Source of the DNA: Knoxdaviesia capensis | Taxonomy: Eukaryota; Ascomycota; Sordariomycetes; Microascales; Gondwanamycetaceae | NCBI GenBank assembly: GCA_001510575.1 | Contig: LNGK01000003.1 | Span: 1,231,755-1,295,754, forward strand | Direction: 5' to 3' | Length of the DNA: 64,000 nucleotides | Shown: positions 46,301-59,405 of the stretch, in pieces | Numbering within the stretch: the stretch's first letter is position 1 | How the letters are laid out: each line of letters opens with the position of its first letter | Notes under the pieces: model-generated | What the model was told of the DNA's origin: nothing | The model's input: the letters and a program-made list of their open reading frames with translations, nothing else | Databases searched by the model: none | Position numbers and translations under genes: made by a program

Positions 46301-47051
46301 CGTTAGAATATCGTCCCTCGTCACCGGCCAAGGCAGTTAGGGGGCGAGATTTCCCCGATTCTTCCCGTGATCTTTGCCCATGGTCTCCCATGGCAGGCCT
46401 ACTTGGACGCTGGATGGCCGTCACAGAAGACCGTCAGTGGAACAAAGAAAGGTGACTGAAACTTGTTTCCAGTTCAGGACATGGGCCAGGCCAGAAGGAA
46501 TCGTGTTGAGTCGTCATGGCATGCCCCCCAGTGTCGACAGGAGTGTTGATGGTGGTCAGACACAAAAGGCTTCGCTGTTCAATGAGTGAGCTGAACAACT
46601 GCCCTCTCTTTTTTGCGCCCTGGGTTTTTTCGCATGCAGAGCTTGACGATCTGCAGGTGTAAAACAAGAATCGTCAGCGATAATGGTTATCTGCGACAGG
46701 CACGGTTTCACCACCCCGGTCGATGAGCAGTTACCTGGTGGCCAGCGCCGATTACTCCAATTTGTTTGGTCCATCTTTGGTTGAGATATCATGCGAAGAT
46801 CGGCGCGTGTTCAATTGGATTGGATCCCAATTGTTGGTGGTGAAGCAAGTTGTGTGGCTTTCACTCATTTCGGAGTATTGGGTAGGATTGTATGGTAACG
46901 GGACAGCCAAACACTAGTACCAGAATCAAACAGCATTTCACGTAGCTTGGAACCCAACTCAAACAGCCTTACCCGCGCTTGGACAGGAGGAGAGAGTCAT
47001 GTTCCTTGCTTGATACTCACGTTTGGGTAGGTAATTGATGATGCAACACAA

Positions 47052-47063
47052 CCCTAACCCTAG
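47052..47063. repeat. Interstitial telomere-type repeat
   Basis: One CCCTAA followed by CCCTAG. It resembles the 4888 site and is isolated in gene-free DNA. Confidence 0.5.
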
Positions 47064-50000
47064 TAATGGCCAATATCTCGATAGTCCCGACACTTCTCGA
47101 CCACATTGATAGCAAGGCCAAATGATAAAATAATCGATAAAACGCGAAGTCTTGGTGAGCATCTAACGAGCACCCCATGCGAAAACGCACATATCTTATG
47201 TTGTTCCAGGTTTTTCGTGGGCAATCAGGGACGTGTTCACGGTGCAAGCAACATGATGACAGATGCGACGAGACACTGACGTCCCAAGGACAAACAGACT
47301 ATTCTGAAGGTCCCCAAAGTGCCTATGGGCATGTATACTGCCGCGGAGAAGGTTGAGAGCACGGCAAATCCCCAGCTGCTCAAGCACTGGCGCAGTGCCT
47401 GCTTCGTGTGTGATGGGCAGACGAGCCAGACTGATCGGAAGAGCCTCGGATGCGCAGGAGCAACACGGAATATATGTCACACCCCTTCGCGCTCTGTCAG
47501 TCGCCACTCGTGAGAATGGGCAACCAGTGGCTGCCCACTGGAGAGCACGAGTTTTGATTGCAGACTTCAGGGCGAGCAAGACGACCCGGCCGTGTTGATG
47601 GACTTGCCAGCCAAGCCTGGGATAGCACCATGGCTCGAGTGAATGATAAGGTCTATAGCGTACCGCTGATGGTGTACAGACGGCTTCTTGGGATATTCTC
47701 TCCGGATACCGAAGCCAGCATATTGACTCGAGATTCGCATGCGTGTATTTGGCCATCTCGCATCTCTGCCGAACCGTCACGTCTTTAAAGCTGCAAGTCG
47801 GCCAGAATCACCACTTGCTCAAGCGATGCTGAAGAGACGCGCCGTGGGCGAGACTGCATCTTTTGTGGCCAACCGCATGCAGCAGTCCGCGATGTGACGC
47901 CTTCATGGGAATAGGTGTTGTTGGCCACAATACTTGGGAGTCATGCAGGTGTCGGTACAGCCTCTAGCACTCACTCGGAGATGTATGCTAGATTTCCCCT
48001 CCAAGCTGGCCCAGCTTGATGGTATTCTCTGTCTCGGGATACCTTCCCAAGGACCCAGTGCACCGTCTACCATCCGCCGTGACCAGCTCGGCGCCGGGAC
48101 GAACACACTCAAGATGACGTGACGGCCAGCCTCTCAACTGAGCAAACGCGCGGCACGCCTCCCCCCTCCAATCCAGAGTGTTCATCGCTCGCCGTGATCA
48201 AGTCATGAGTGTCGAACAGTGTATGGATCAAGACGACTGAGGTGTTCCTGCCCCGTTTCGACAACTGGAGTGCTACCGACTGATTGCTGCGCAAACGGGA
48301 TCCTACACAAGCACGTCTGTCTACGTTGTCCTACGTCGGGAGCTAGTGACATGCCAGATGTCTTCACAGGACACACACACACCGACCTGGTCTATTTTGA
48401 GATATCGGCATTGGGAGAAACCGTCCCCCCGGGCGGGGTACGGGTGCCACTCCCATGCCCACCCAGACGCGACGGGAGGATATCGGCATTCAAACGGTCA
48501 TGTGTGACTTGCCAGGACACCCACAGCTATGTGCAAACGCCGACATTCCCAACCAACCAGGCGTTTGTCTGTACCACCAGCTTCTATTGCCCGGTACCGC
48601 GTTTGGAGCAAACGCATGTTCAGAGCTTCTGGATTTGCGTGATTCTCCAGGCAACCAACTCAACGGACCTCACGGGGGATGAGAATGGATAGATAGTGTC
48701 CGAGAGACACCGAGAAACACAGATGGCCCCCCACTGCTTTCAACGCCGAGAACAAAACGATGCCCCCCGCAGTGAGGCATATTGGGCTAACCGATCCTCT
48801 TGTTGCAGCGAGCGCTACCCGGCGTGCCGGGCTCTAGCGAAGGAGGTGCCTTCAGCTTGAACGAAGGGCGTCTTCTGGCGAATACCGGGCCGAGGCTCTC
48901 TCTACGGTTCCCTCCCGACTTGATCTTGAATGCCCATCTCGGGACGGCAATCAAAGCTCACGCTGGCTACCGGCCCGTTCAGCACACACAGCACCCACTT
49001 TCTTTGACGAGAGACGAACTATGGGGTCTGGCCAGAGACGATGACGTATGGCCGAGGGCCATATGGACGTCTGGCCGTTAGCCTCCTCCCTCGAAGAAAA
49101 TAGGTTCCCCGCGCGACAAGGGGGGCGTGCGAGGCTGTGCGGCTTGATTTCTGAGGCAGAAACACTTCCCTGAGGAGATAACCCCAAGACAAAAGAAGGC
49201 AGAAATTGCCTTGGAGGGATAAGGCCCAGACCGGCGAGGTTGGAAGATGAGATTCAGACGGGAGCTGAACCTGGAAGGAGAATCATTATTTTTCACAGGA
49301 TTCCCTAGGCTTGGAGATGCGCGCCTAAGGCGAGCTCGTACGAGAGAGCCGGCATCCCGTTTGCTACTGGTCAGATCTCCAGTGCTTGACCTCAGTGCTC
49401 GACCTGGCTTAGCTGGTGACCAGACATACGAGATCAGATACTAGTACGAGCCGTGACCGTCCCAATACTCTTTGAATCCGATACCCCTGTGCGGATTCCC
49501 CGTCGGGATTGGGTGGTATCGGCGAAGTTACTATTTCAGGCCCATCTCCACACCACACGTTTTTTCCGTCTTCCTTTCTCTTCCCTGGTTTCACACTTTA
49601 AAGAGCACATCTGTGGGTTCAAGAGCTGAGGCCAATCTCTCATCGCAGGCGGACGGCTGAAAGCCAGCGAGACATGTGTACTGTACTGTCGAACCAATAT
49701 GGAAGACGAGGGACAGCACATCTCGCAGGTGTGGGAATTACTGTAGGTACGGCGCATGACGGGCAAAGAGATTACTACTCGACCAGATCCGAAAAGGGGT
49801 TTGGTTTGCTGTACCTGATACATTTCACAAGCATGATGGGGTGTGATTTTCTATGCCTATGGATTTCCTCCCACTGACTCTGGGGAGAATCTTAACTGAC
49901 GGCCGTGCTTGGACGAACAATTTCCAGATGGGTTCTTTTGGGTATTTCTAATGTCGCCTGTTCATATAAATAGAACGCGACTGATACCTGAAGGATACAC

Positions 50001-50787
50001 AATCGGCCCATTTCCTGAGCAAAACGTCACTATTACCGGCCGCTAACGGTTTTTAAACTGGGCAATGGCGTCGCCTCGGCCAATCAGAGCGCGTATATTG
50101 GCCGCCCCGCCTGAACTTCCAATCTCGGCTGTAGTGACTACATTGCGGTGTATGCTAATCACCTGCAATTAGTAAGTACTGCCTACATCCGTCCGCCACG
50201 CTCAGACACTTTCGGCCGGCCTGCGTCGAATCAGAGGGCTTCTTCGCCAGAAATCTGCTGCCGGGTGAGTTAATCACGTGACTGACGTTCCGCGACCCAA
50301 TGACCGCATAAGCACTAAACCGCTTTCCACATCCGTTTCTAGCTTAGCTTTTTGCTTCCATGCCATCATCAATACGCTCACACCCTACCGGGGATTGATA
50401 CGAACAGTCGAGCATTAACTTAGACACTTATCATTGGAAGCTGTACGGCACGGAATCTGATATCAGGAAGTTGTCAGTACCGTAATCAGATATTGACCTG
50501 TGTATCCAGTAGTTGTTGCTTTGGCTTGAGTTAACGCGCTTGAGGAGACAGCTTCTAGAAACATGCTCATGGCTTCTAGCCGGGGCTAAATGCATCCAGA
50601 ACCCCAGGCTCCAGGCTGCTATTGCTCCAGGCGCACCTTCCTATCCAATCACAGTACAACACCTGCCTAAGGGTGAACAAACAAAAACAGCAGTGTTGAT
50701 AAATTCACATGCCCACCTGGAATCTCTCTGAAGACTGGAGTTTGCCATACTGTTAACAGAACTTCATGAATTTGCAGAGATCCCTTC

Positions 50788-52385
50788 ATGGCTCTTACTG
50801 ATCGAAAGCGCAGGGCGGCTAAGGGTGACGACGTGGATTTGACACCCCCGCCATCCTTGACAAGGAATAGGGCCCCCAAAACCGCGAAACAAACCCGACC
50901 ATCGACAGCCCTCACATCCTATATCGCGAAAAGCGCCGCGATGAACGCCCGGCCCACGACAGTTCTCGACGTCCTGGTCTTTGGCAATGGCGAGAATGGC
51001 GAGCTGGGCCTGGGCCCAGGGTGCACGGAGACGGCTATTCCCCGCGTCAATCCGTTCCTGTTTGCCACCAACACACCCGCACGATCCTCACCCTCGACCC
51101 TGCCCACAGTCTACCTTGCCTGCGGAGGCATGCACACGATCGCATTGACGAGTCACAACCAGGTCGTCACCTGGGGGGTCAACGACAACGGCGCGCTCGG
51201 CCGCCCGACAGAGTGGGAGGGCGGGCTGAAAGATATGGCCGGAGAGGGCAGTGGTTCCGGGTCGGACTCGGACGGCGACCTCAATCCCCTGGAGAGCACG
51301 CCAACGCCCATACCATCTACAGCATTTCCTCCTCGGACAACGCTTGTCCAGGTGGCTGCTGGCGATAGCTGCAGTTTAGCCCTGACGGACACTGGCTTGG
51401 TCTACGGTTGGGGGACATTTAAAGTATGTTTTGGGCTTAATCCGTGGTCATCTCCTGCCAAGTTTTGTATTCACAAAAGTAATTCCTGTTTTATTCGTAG
51501 ACCCCGAACGGAGACGAGATGTTTTGCTATGACGAGCACGACAAACTGATCGAGCGCCAGACCACGCCTTTACTCCTCCGTGGCCTCTCAGGCATTACGC
51601 AGATCGCCTGCGGCTCGAACCATGCCCTTGCTCTGGATAACAAGGGCGTTCTCTGGACCTGGGGCACCGCCGATCAAAACCAACTAGGGCGGCGCATCGC
51701 CAACAGTCGGCGCTCCCACAGCTCGTTCCTATTCCCGTCTCTCGTCCCCCAACCTGTCGGCATCCGCGACGTCCGCTATATTGCAACTGGCGAGTATCAT
51801 TCGTTCGCCATCGACAGACGCGACAATGTGTGGGGGTGGGGCTTTAACGGGTTCAGCGAGACCGGTGCAGACCCCAAATCGGCCGGCCGCGACGGAGCAC
51901 CCGTTTTACTTCCCTACCCCATGAAAGTCCGGCCGCTCTGCGGCCGCGGCGTCGTGGCTCTGGACGGCGGCGGGCACCATTCGGCAGCCCTGACGGCAGA
52001 CGGCTCGTGTTTTGTCTGGGGCCGGCTGGACGGAGGCCAACTCGGCGTCGAGTTCACACCAGAGCAACTTGCAGACGCGACGCTGATCCGCTACGACGAG
52101 CGCGGGAAGCCGCGGATATGTCTCCGGCCGGTTGCGGTCGACAAGATCGGGCCGGTGCAGCACGTTGCCTGCGGCACCGACCACACCATTTTTGTAACGA
52201 GAGAGGGCGCGGTGTATTCGACCGGCTTCAACACCCAGGGCCAGCTCGGCCTGGGAACCGACGACGATGTGTACGTGGCGCAGCGGATCGGCGGGAAGGC
52301 GATCCAGAAGCGGAACATCACCTGGTGCGGCGCCGGGGGCCAGTTCTCGGTTGTCGCGGGACCACACGTTCCCTCGACGGGATGA
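50788..52385 (+). CDS. RCC1: Ran guanine-nucleotide exchange factor RCC1 (Pim1/Srm1)
   Basis: Two exons (50788-51423, 51501-52385) give 506 aa. The N-terminal 50 residues are basic (DRKRRAAKGDD, RAPKTAKQTR), serving in the family as NLS and chromatin-binding tail. Seven RCC1 propeller repeats follow: LVFGNGENGELGLGPG, ACGGMHTIALT with VVTWGVNDNGALGR, QVAAGDSCSLALTDTGLVYGWG, ACGSNHALAL with WTWGTADQNQLGRR, IATGEYHSFAI with VWGWGFNGFSETG, HHSAALTADGSCFVWGRLDGGQLG, and ACGTDHTIFVT with STGFNTQGQLGLG. An acidic insertion with LNPLESTPTPI after repeat 2 is typical of fungal Pim1-type RCC1. Role: chromatin-bound generation of RanGTP for nuclear transport and spindle assembly. Confidence 0.92.
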
Positions 52386-55193
52386 ATGAACGGAATTTAC
52401 ACATCCCCCCTCTTGTACCTGTAACTCGTAGAATCTCGGTGACGACAGCAGGGGCTTTCAGTGCTGGACGGCCTCCGCCAGCAGGGATACGGGAACGAAG
52501 AAATGGGGCAGACATGCCGTGAGTTGTGGTTAATCATCGTGGTAAGTGGAGGGGCGTGGAGAAAATCTCTGGTCCAGACGGGGCGTTCCATCCTGTATGT
52601 GCATTTAGGGCCCGTTTTTCGATACTGTCAACTTACTTGTGCCCTTTTGAGTGAATCTTATTCGCAAAGCGCACACAAATTGGCATCGTGAGCAACCTGG
52701 GCCAAAAGTATTCCCACCAAAAGCGGTTGCTAGTATCATCGGCGCGAGAAGTGAGGTACTAAGGAGAACAGGATAGAGAACCACGGAGGGAATAGATTGG
52801 ATAAAGGGAACGAGCAAGAAGCTATTCCTTCTCGTCTCTGTACCCGGTGAGGCCCGTGGAAAAGCTGGGCACTTTGAATATCCTATTCGGAAATCTCCAT
52901 CGACTTCAAGATCATGTTAAAGGTTCTTACTCCGCCCCCCGGTTGCCATACCGGCGCACTAATCCTGACTGGTTCCGTCATTGTAACCGCAACTTCCGAA
53001 AGCTGGCCAGATGCGAGCTCAAATTATCCCAACTGACGGAGTACTGTCTTTCTTCCCCTTTCACACGCAGTTCGCATATCCTGACACAACCAAGTCTTCC
53101 CGGCCTTCTAGACCGCACTTTATATCGTTCCCTCCGGTTCGAGGCGCCGCATATGTCCAGTTCAGGTGCAAGACACACATAACAGCAGGACAAAACCGAT
53201 GCAAATCCCCGGCTGTGGTTGGCTGTGATTGGCCAGTCTGAGAATTTCTAGTGCTCTGGGGCTCCACCAAACAGCTTTTGTCACAAGCCAGCCTGCCGCT
53301 TCCCTTCCTGGCCTGGAGATGATCGCTGCTTCCCGTTTTTCCCTTTGGCCCTGCTTTTTCTTGCACCCTCCCGCTCTTTTCATCATTCCTCAATCTAGTT
53401 TTTTTTACTGGCACTCCACACACACCCCCTCCTCCTTCTTCCTAAAATCTGCGCCCCCATAGCCCGCCTAGCAACACCCCCCCCAAAAATGGTCCAGGAA
53501 GCTGCGGCTCTTTTCCCACCTACGTGCCTGTTTGTGTACCTCGCGCCTTCCCTGTCCGCGTCACAGTACTTAGTCCTCCCCTCCCTCGCTTGTAACTAAT
53601 ACCTCCGCCTCTCTCGAATTTTGTTTCTTTTTTTTTCTCCCTTTTATTTTTTTTGTTTCCCATCTTTTCACTCCAACCTTTTTACTCACCCCTACCAACA
53701 TCCACACTATACAAGTACATCGTCACTACTTCTCGCACACATTATTACCTTTTCACCTTACCATATCCGCATCGCGTATTCCCTGTCTCTCTTTTTTTTC
53801 TGTCTTCTCGAGTCTTGTGTGTCGCCGACTCACCGGTACACATCTCTCTCTATTTCATCTCCTATATACTCACTGTGTCTCTTTCTCTCTTTCCTATGTA
53901 CTCTCCTTCACGATACTAATCACCTTCTGACTATACCGCCCTCTGTTTTCACGGAACTTGAAGGTAATAGAAAACCACTTTATACCAACTAGAACTACCT
54001 GGTTCTCAACTGCGCCCTCCCTTGCACTGCTAGAATATTATGTCATAGTCCACACTTTCCCTCTCTCTGCATCTTCCATCTGAACATGTACCCAGGAATC
54101 CCGCCAACTACTGCATGATGTATGGTGATCTCACTATATCTACATGTACTTAATGGCTACATGTATCAATGTATCTTTTTATTTGATTTATTTCTCTTGT
54201 CCCTTCTCTAACCCACCCTGCCTTACAGTACACAGACTTTTTTGTTTGTTTTCATATCATCACTATCGTCAAACACAATCGTTCATAGTGTGTTTAAATG
54301 TTCCTGCCTTTCATCCCATGATAGCTTCAAGTGTTTGTTTACTAACCCTATACCCTTAATCTATTCATGATCGCAATAGTTGATACTCTCATTTTATCTG
54401 ATCTTTATCTCGTCTGAGCCTTCGGTATTTCCTCGAACTAGCGATCCACCGGCCAGCCAAGTTTTCTTTCCTCTTCATCGCGCCGATACCCTTCCTCCCA
54501 TCCACCACCAAGATCTCTCGAGTCCTTACCCACGACATATCTGGAGAGACCTCTTTCCTACCAAAGCCATCACTCCATCGCGAGATAGTCTCCTATTAGT
54601 GCGACATTGACTTCTCACGTCCTTGGTTCAGGGTGAATTAATTCACTTTGCATCAAGCTTATACGCCGAGCCTCCGCTTCACCAGCAGGGGACTGGATTC
54701 ATTGTCTTCACCCTTGTTCAACCAACAAAGCTCTTCTCAGAAACTATCACCAGTAAGTTATATCACCTGTTCCTCTCTTTCACTGCTCCTGGCCCTACAC
54801 CCCGGAAGTGAACCCTGGGTGTGGAGGCTGGTGCTTGTAGCTTGAGCTGGTTGCCATCGAGCTTGTGGGACCGAGCTTGATTTTCGGGACGACGAATACT
54901 TCTCGGCCGGCGACTTCTACCTGCCCTCCACGACGACGCACATCACCATACACTGTGGCGCATCGGTCGACATGACAGAAAGAAGCTCGGGATACCCTCT
55001 TACGAAGGCGCACGTGTGCCACTGCTGGCTTGGGAACCTTGCGAGAGAACATCCCTGGCTTGACATTATACCGACATCTGGAGCGACACGTCCAATGCTA
55101 GCAGCAACATGGCTCAAGCTCCCTCCTTCGGCCGACCGTCTCTGATGGGCCTGTACTGACATCCTGCTCTTCCTTGGGTTCTTCGCGCAGAAG
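52386..55193. other. 2.8 kb intergenic, with probable spliced leader of next gene
   Basis: The left part is the RCC1 3' region. From about 53400 to 54700 the + strand is strongly T/C-rich, resembling a long fungal leader. A likely 5' UTR intron runs from 54753 (GTAAGTT) to 55190 (TTCTTCGCGCAG) with a CTGAC branch sequence, four bases before the ATG of the two-SANT gene. No protein-coding gene is seen. Confidence 0.5.
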
Positions 55194-57025
55194 ATGCAAC
55201 AGTGGCAAGTTGGTCCGGTTCCGGACATCACATACTTCAACAACTCGAACCATCAACCTGACATGCAGTAAGTATAATGACTTTATACCACACCCGGTGC
55301 TTCTGGAACTCTCTTACCGCTTGGATACTCCTTCTAGAACCTCTGAATGGGCTTCAATGAGCTCGATTTCTTCTTTGCGCCGAAGCAGAGAATAGAAGAA
55401 GATATGAAAGCCACAAATGAGATCAAACCGTCTTTGTTACCCAGGGCTGGCTATGGCTTTTGCAACAGAGAATATCTGCAAGCGTGGTACTTCTTTCTGT
55501 TTGCTGGCTATCAGAATGATAGCTTGGTTGCTCGGGTGAACATTCGGGGAAATTTTAATCAGGCTTAGGAGTGTGACAATGATCTCTTCCCCTCCACTCT
55601 ACTCCGGTTGTGCTGAGTGGGAATGGATTCTTGCAGCACAGAATACTTGTTTTCCAAGCAAAGAAATCAGGTCCGGTGCTGTTTATCTATGGCGGGAACC
55701 CTGAAATAGTGCAGGCACAGTCCCGGCGCCTAGACTGCATCAGCTGCAGCAACTGCATCCAAAGGGCTACGGCCAGCCAACCAGTGTTGCCAGTTGTTGA
55801 GGTTACACATTCGATCAAAAGCGAGCCAGATGGTTACGGAGACACAATCGTCACGTCGCAGACCACATGCTTGCAGGACGCCATGCTTGCACATTATGTT
55901 TATGATCTGCTTCCTCTCTTGAACTTGCTGCTTTTCTTATATTATCCCCATTGCTACACATCCATCTTGCTTCTCCATAAACTTCCCCATTGCCTTGGAA
56001 TCTCAATTCTCCCTTCGCCAGTATTCCTTTGCACTGCGTTTAAGACCTCCTTTTTTAAAGCTTCCTCTGGCAGAACGCATCCAGTTGATGCAGCAAACCC
56101 CTCTGGGGTGCCAGACTACTCTCGTCTTCATTGTGTGCGAATGTCATGAGCATTGCAGCTTCCTGGATTGTGCGCGCAGCTAACTTTTGACTCCCGGCGC
56201 TACAGTGCCTCCCATCCGTACCAGCCCGATATGGGGGCGGCTCGTCGGGGTGAGCGGATCGATTTCCCGTTCAATCCGACTGCTCCTGGCCAGCATGCCC
56301 ACCCGGCGCCCGTTCAGCCCCCCATGACTGTTTCCCAAGCGCCACCGACCGCGCAGTCCGCCCAAGCCCAACCGACCCCCTCTGCCCCGAACGCGGGAAG
56401 ACGTAACAAGCGGCCGGCCCCGGGAAGCGTCCCGCCGACGAACAGCTCGACACCGTCGATCCCTGCGCCTGTCGTGTCCGCGCCCACCCCGGTGACCCCG
56501 GTAGCCGTGACCCCTGCCGTGCCCGTTTCGGCCGACGACTCGGCCAAGCCGACCTCTGAGCACCAACCCAAAAAGAGCCGAACCAACACCCCGTGGACTC
56601 CTGCGGAGGAACTTCGCCTGAAGCAAATGCGCGACATAGGAAAGAGCTGGGCTGAGATTGCGAAGGTGAGATTGTCCCTGCGGTCAACAGACTTTGGAGC
56701 TGCTTCTTGGGAACCAGAAGTTACCGTATCCGAGAGTCGCAGTTCATTTATGGTGACCTGTACTAATACCCACTCTTTTTTTCATCAACTCTAGACCTTC
56801 CCCACACGTACCGAGGGCAGTGTGAAGAAGCACTGGTACAAGGACATGCACTACGCCGAGTTCGCCGAAGACGAGAGCCAGGCGCTCCTCAACGCGATCA
56901 AGGAGTACGAGAACAACAAGTGGAAGGCCATCGGCCAGAAGGTCGGCAAGCCGGCGAAGGCCTGCGAGCAATACGCCAAGGAGCACTTCCCCGAGATGTT
57001 TGTTCCCCAGCCCAAGCAACGGTAA
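55194..57025 (+). CDS. Two-SANT/Myb-domain protein
   Basis: Modelled as three exons (55194-55267, 56206-56665, 56795-57025), 254 aa. Exons 2 and 3 are firm: a Pro/Ala/Thr-rich segment, then SANT 1 (TPWTPAEELRLKQMRDIGKSWAEIAKTFPTRTEG, split here by the intron after AEIAK) and SANT 2 (EDESQALLNAIKEYENNKWKAIGQKVGK). Exon 1 (MQQWQVGPVPDITYF...) is inferred because it joins in phase 2 through a GTAAGT donor and a CTAAC branch site placed 20 nt before the TACAG acceptor. The intron would be 938 nt, long for a fungus, so an extra exon or a different start cannot be excluded. The domain pair resembles small fungal Myb proteins that bind DNA; no specific target is known to me. Confidence 0.72.
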
Positions 57026-59218
57026 ATCGACCCGACGATGAATGCCCGGCGGTGTTTCTCTCTTGACCGGGGATAATGGGCTTTCTTGTTGCCTCCAGAA
57101 GCCCTCTTGACCAAGCTATGGCTCCGCTCGCATTCGTTCTCTAGACGCCTGTGACGAGGCTAGACTTTTTTCCGGATGTTCCTCTGGCTTCGTCGAGTAC
57201 CTATCTTCCTCTGTCTGTTAGAAGTCCGACATGCTTTCCTCCGTTTATCTACAAACCAATCTGGCGGGATTCGATTTCCCCAGTCCTGGGTAAAAAGAAA
57301 AGACACCCATTCGATTGTCGTCTTCACTTCTTTTGCTCTCTATTATTCACAGTTCTCTTTGTCGATGGCTCTTGCCCATCTTCGCGCCCGTCTGCTCGTC
57401 GTTGTTCATGCTTCTTTCTTATCTTTGCCGTCCAATGCGTTTCTCTGGCCCTTCCTTACTGTAACTTGGTTTCTTGACGGGGACCTATGTTTCGGCTCGT
57501 TTTTTCGTTCTCCCTCGTGCAAACTCTTCTTGGTTGTGCACACCACGATCCTTTCCCCCCCTTCTTCATTTCCTTTCCGCGGTGTTTATTTCCTCGTCCT
57601 TTTTCTTCTTCTCTTTCGTAACCATCGTGCTTACTTGAGTCGGATTGTTCCGTCGTTTTTCTCTTTTTCTTTTCGTGTTTATTTTTTCTTGTCTTGGGTC
57701 TCTTGTGTAGGAGGTTTCTGTCTGCTTTCGCTACTTTTTGGTTTCATGCCCGGTCCTGTTATTCTCCCCCCCTCGCGCGCGCTTTTACGTTGTCTTTTTG
57801 CTTTCCTTCTTTTTCTTTATTTTCTCAGCTGCCTTCAAGTTCGTTGTTGTGCTCAAATCTCTTCGTTACGGTTTTCTGTATTCATTCTTGTCCCTCCCCC
57901 GCGATTTCTTCTTGTTGTCTTTGGCCTGCGTGATCAATTTGGCCAAGGCTTGCTTTGGAGTGTGGGTGACCACCGCTCGCGTCCCTTTTGTGAAGTGTCG
58001 GGCGTGCTATGCATTGTATCACTGATGCTTGAGTGGGCGCCTGGCGGCTCCTCACCAGGCTCGAGGGGTTATGATGGGGTCACTTTCGAGTTCGACATCT
58101 CTCTCCATTTCCTTTGTTCTGCTTGGGTTTGGGATTTGCCTCGCTGTTACGCTCTGTGTGACAGCGGGAGTGGGCGTGGACTGGAGAATGCGGGATGTCT
58201 GGAGACAACACCACAAGTCAACTCCTCGCAGATCCGGTTCTTTTCCGTGTCCCGATAAGATCACGAGCTGCTCCTTCACGGGGCATTCATCTTGAAGAAA
58301 TAGTGGGAAGGGGGGGGGACAGTTTCCTTATTCGGTTATGCCTCAATGTGCAATATGTGTGTTCCTCTTGGTTTGTTCTGTTCTGCTACTGTTTCGCTAG
58401 GTTAATGTATGGCTGGTGGTGTGGTTGGGGAGGTGTTCTGTGTATGGAAGGGATGGAGGGGGTATAACTGGTGAGATCCGAACTTGTGCTTTCCTGACTT
58501 GTCTTCTTGTTCCATTTTCCATTCACTGTTTTTGTTTCTGTTTTTTTCTTGTTTTGTTGATCACATTCGGTCTGGAGGTAATTGGGATTAAATGGAAGAT
58601 ATCTGCTTTACTCGTCTGCTGTGGCTAGGCAACTGTGATCTTGAAGTGACGAATCTTCGGCCGGTCGGTACGGGCTACGAGTAGTGGAGGTGAACCCGAG
58701 ACTATGGTTCAACGGCCGCGACGGTTTCTTATGCCGGAACAAACAAGTCAAGGCTGACCCTTCCTCGGGCATTAAAATAACCATAGGAAACATTCATATT
58801 CTCCGCTAGGTACCCAATCCCGTCTATCGTTGTACATTTACGTGCATACCTGCGATCACCGCCCAAGACGTGTGGTGTCTGAAGTGATGTCGAAGTTACA
58901 TAGGTACACATGAATAAGTATTGACATGTATTGGGTACGTTGAATGTCTTGTACCTTTTTCGTACAGGTTACAAGGGGACCGGTAAGCGGGCGGAGAATT
59001 AAAGAGGGTAGTCGTGGAATGTGATTGAAGGGCGCTAAGAGCAAGGGAAAAAGAAAAAGAAAGAAATACCAAACGAAAGGAACACCAAAAAGGAAACATG
59101 AAAGAAACAAAAGGAAATCCAGGGACTGAGGCTGACGTGTACCTGTTTTGTATCGGTTCTCGAAGTTTGCTCGGGAAAGGGAGGACACAGCCGGTACTGG
59201 TACGAGGAAGTGAGTGCG

Positions 59219-59250
59219 TTTGTGTGTGTGTATGTGTGTGTGTGTGTGTG
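59219..59250. repeat. (GT)n microsatellite with one TA interruption
   Basis: About sixteen dinucleotide units, GTGTGTGTAT then GTGTGTGT. Confidence 0.85.
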
Positions 59251-59382
59251 CAGCGCTGTCTCGAAGACCACCGTCGTGCCGTTTCGTTGGTCGACGGCCG
59301 TGACCGAGTCACTCGTTTTGGGGCAATCCAATCAACCACTGTCCCCAAACCAGAAGCAAACTAGGAAGAATCTACGAGAGTT

Positions 59383-59405
59383 GTACTGTACAGTACTGTG
59401 TTGTA
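59383..59405. repeat. GTACTGTACAGTAC palindrome
   Basis: GTACTGTACAGTAC is a perfect 14-bp palindrome, followed by TGTGTTGTAC; the cleanest copy of the dispersed motif. Confidence 0.75.

Larger units (their letters stand above)
36471..50787. other. 14.3 kb without a recognisable gene
   Basis: Upstream space of both the Myb-like gene (left) and RCC1 (right). The first 1.2 kb are purine-rich on the + strand, that is CT-rich for the Myb-like transcript. The GTACTGTAC palindrome is concentrated here (37882, 38343, 41345, 41872, 42578, 43053, 43711, 49678). A TTTGGGCGTG tandem lies at 38569-38597, a T run at 43320-43335, CT repeats near 44333 and CCCTAACCCTAG at 47052-47063. Candidate open frames (45608-46306 on +, 45861-46424 and 47196-47780 on -) show no known domain. 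A CACGTG box lies at 50275-50282, about 510 bp before RCC1. Confidence 0.55.

Noticed and set aside
53128..53150. GGTTCGAGGC resembling a tRNA T arm
   Set aside because: The five-base stems do not pair and no D or anticodon arm is present.
57176..58258. 360-codon open frame downstream of the two-SANT gene
   Set aside because: Its Phe/Leu/Ser excess follows from T/C-rich DNA where stops are rare. No domain or credible membrane topology; probably 3' UTR.
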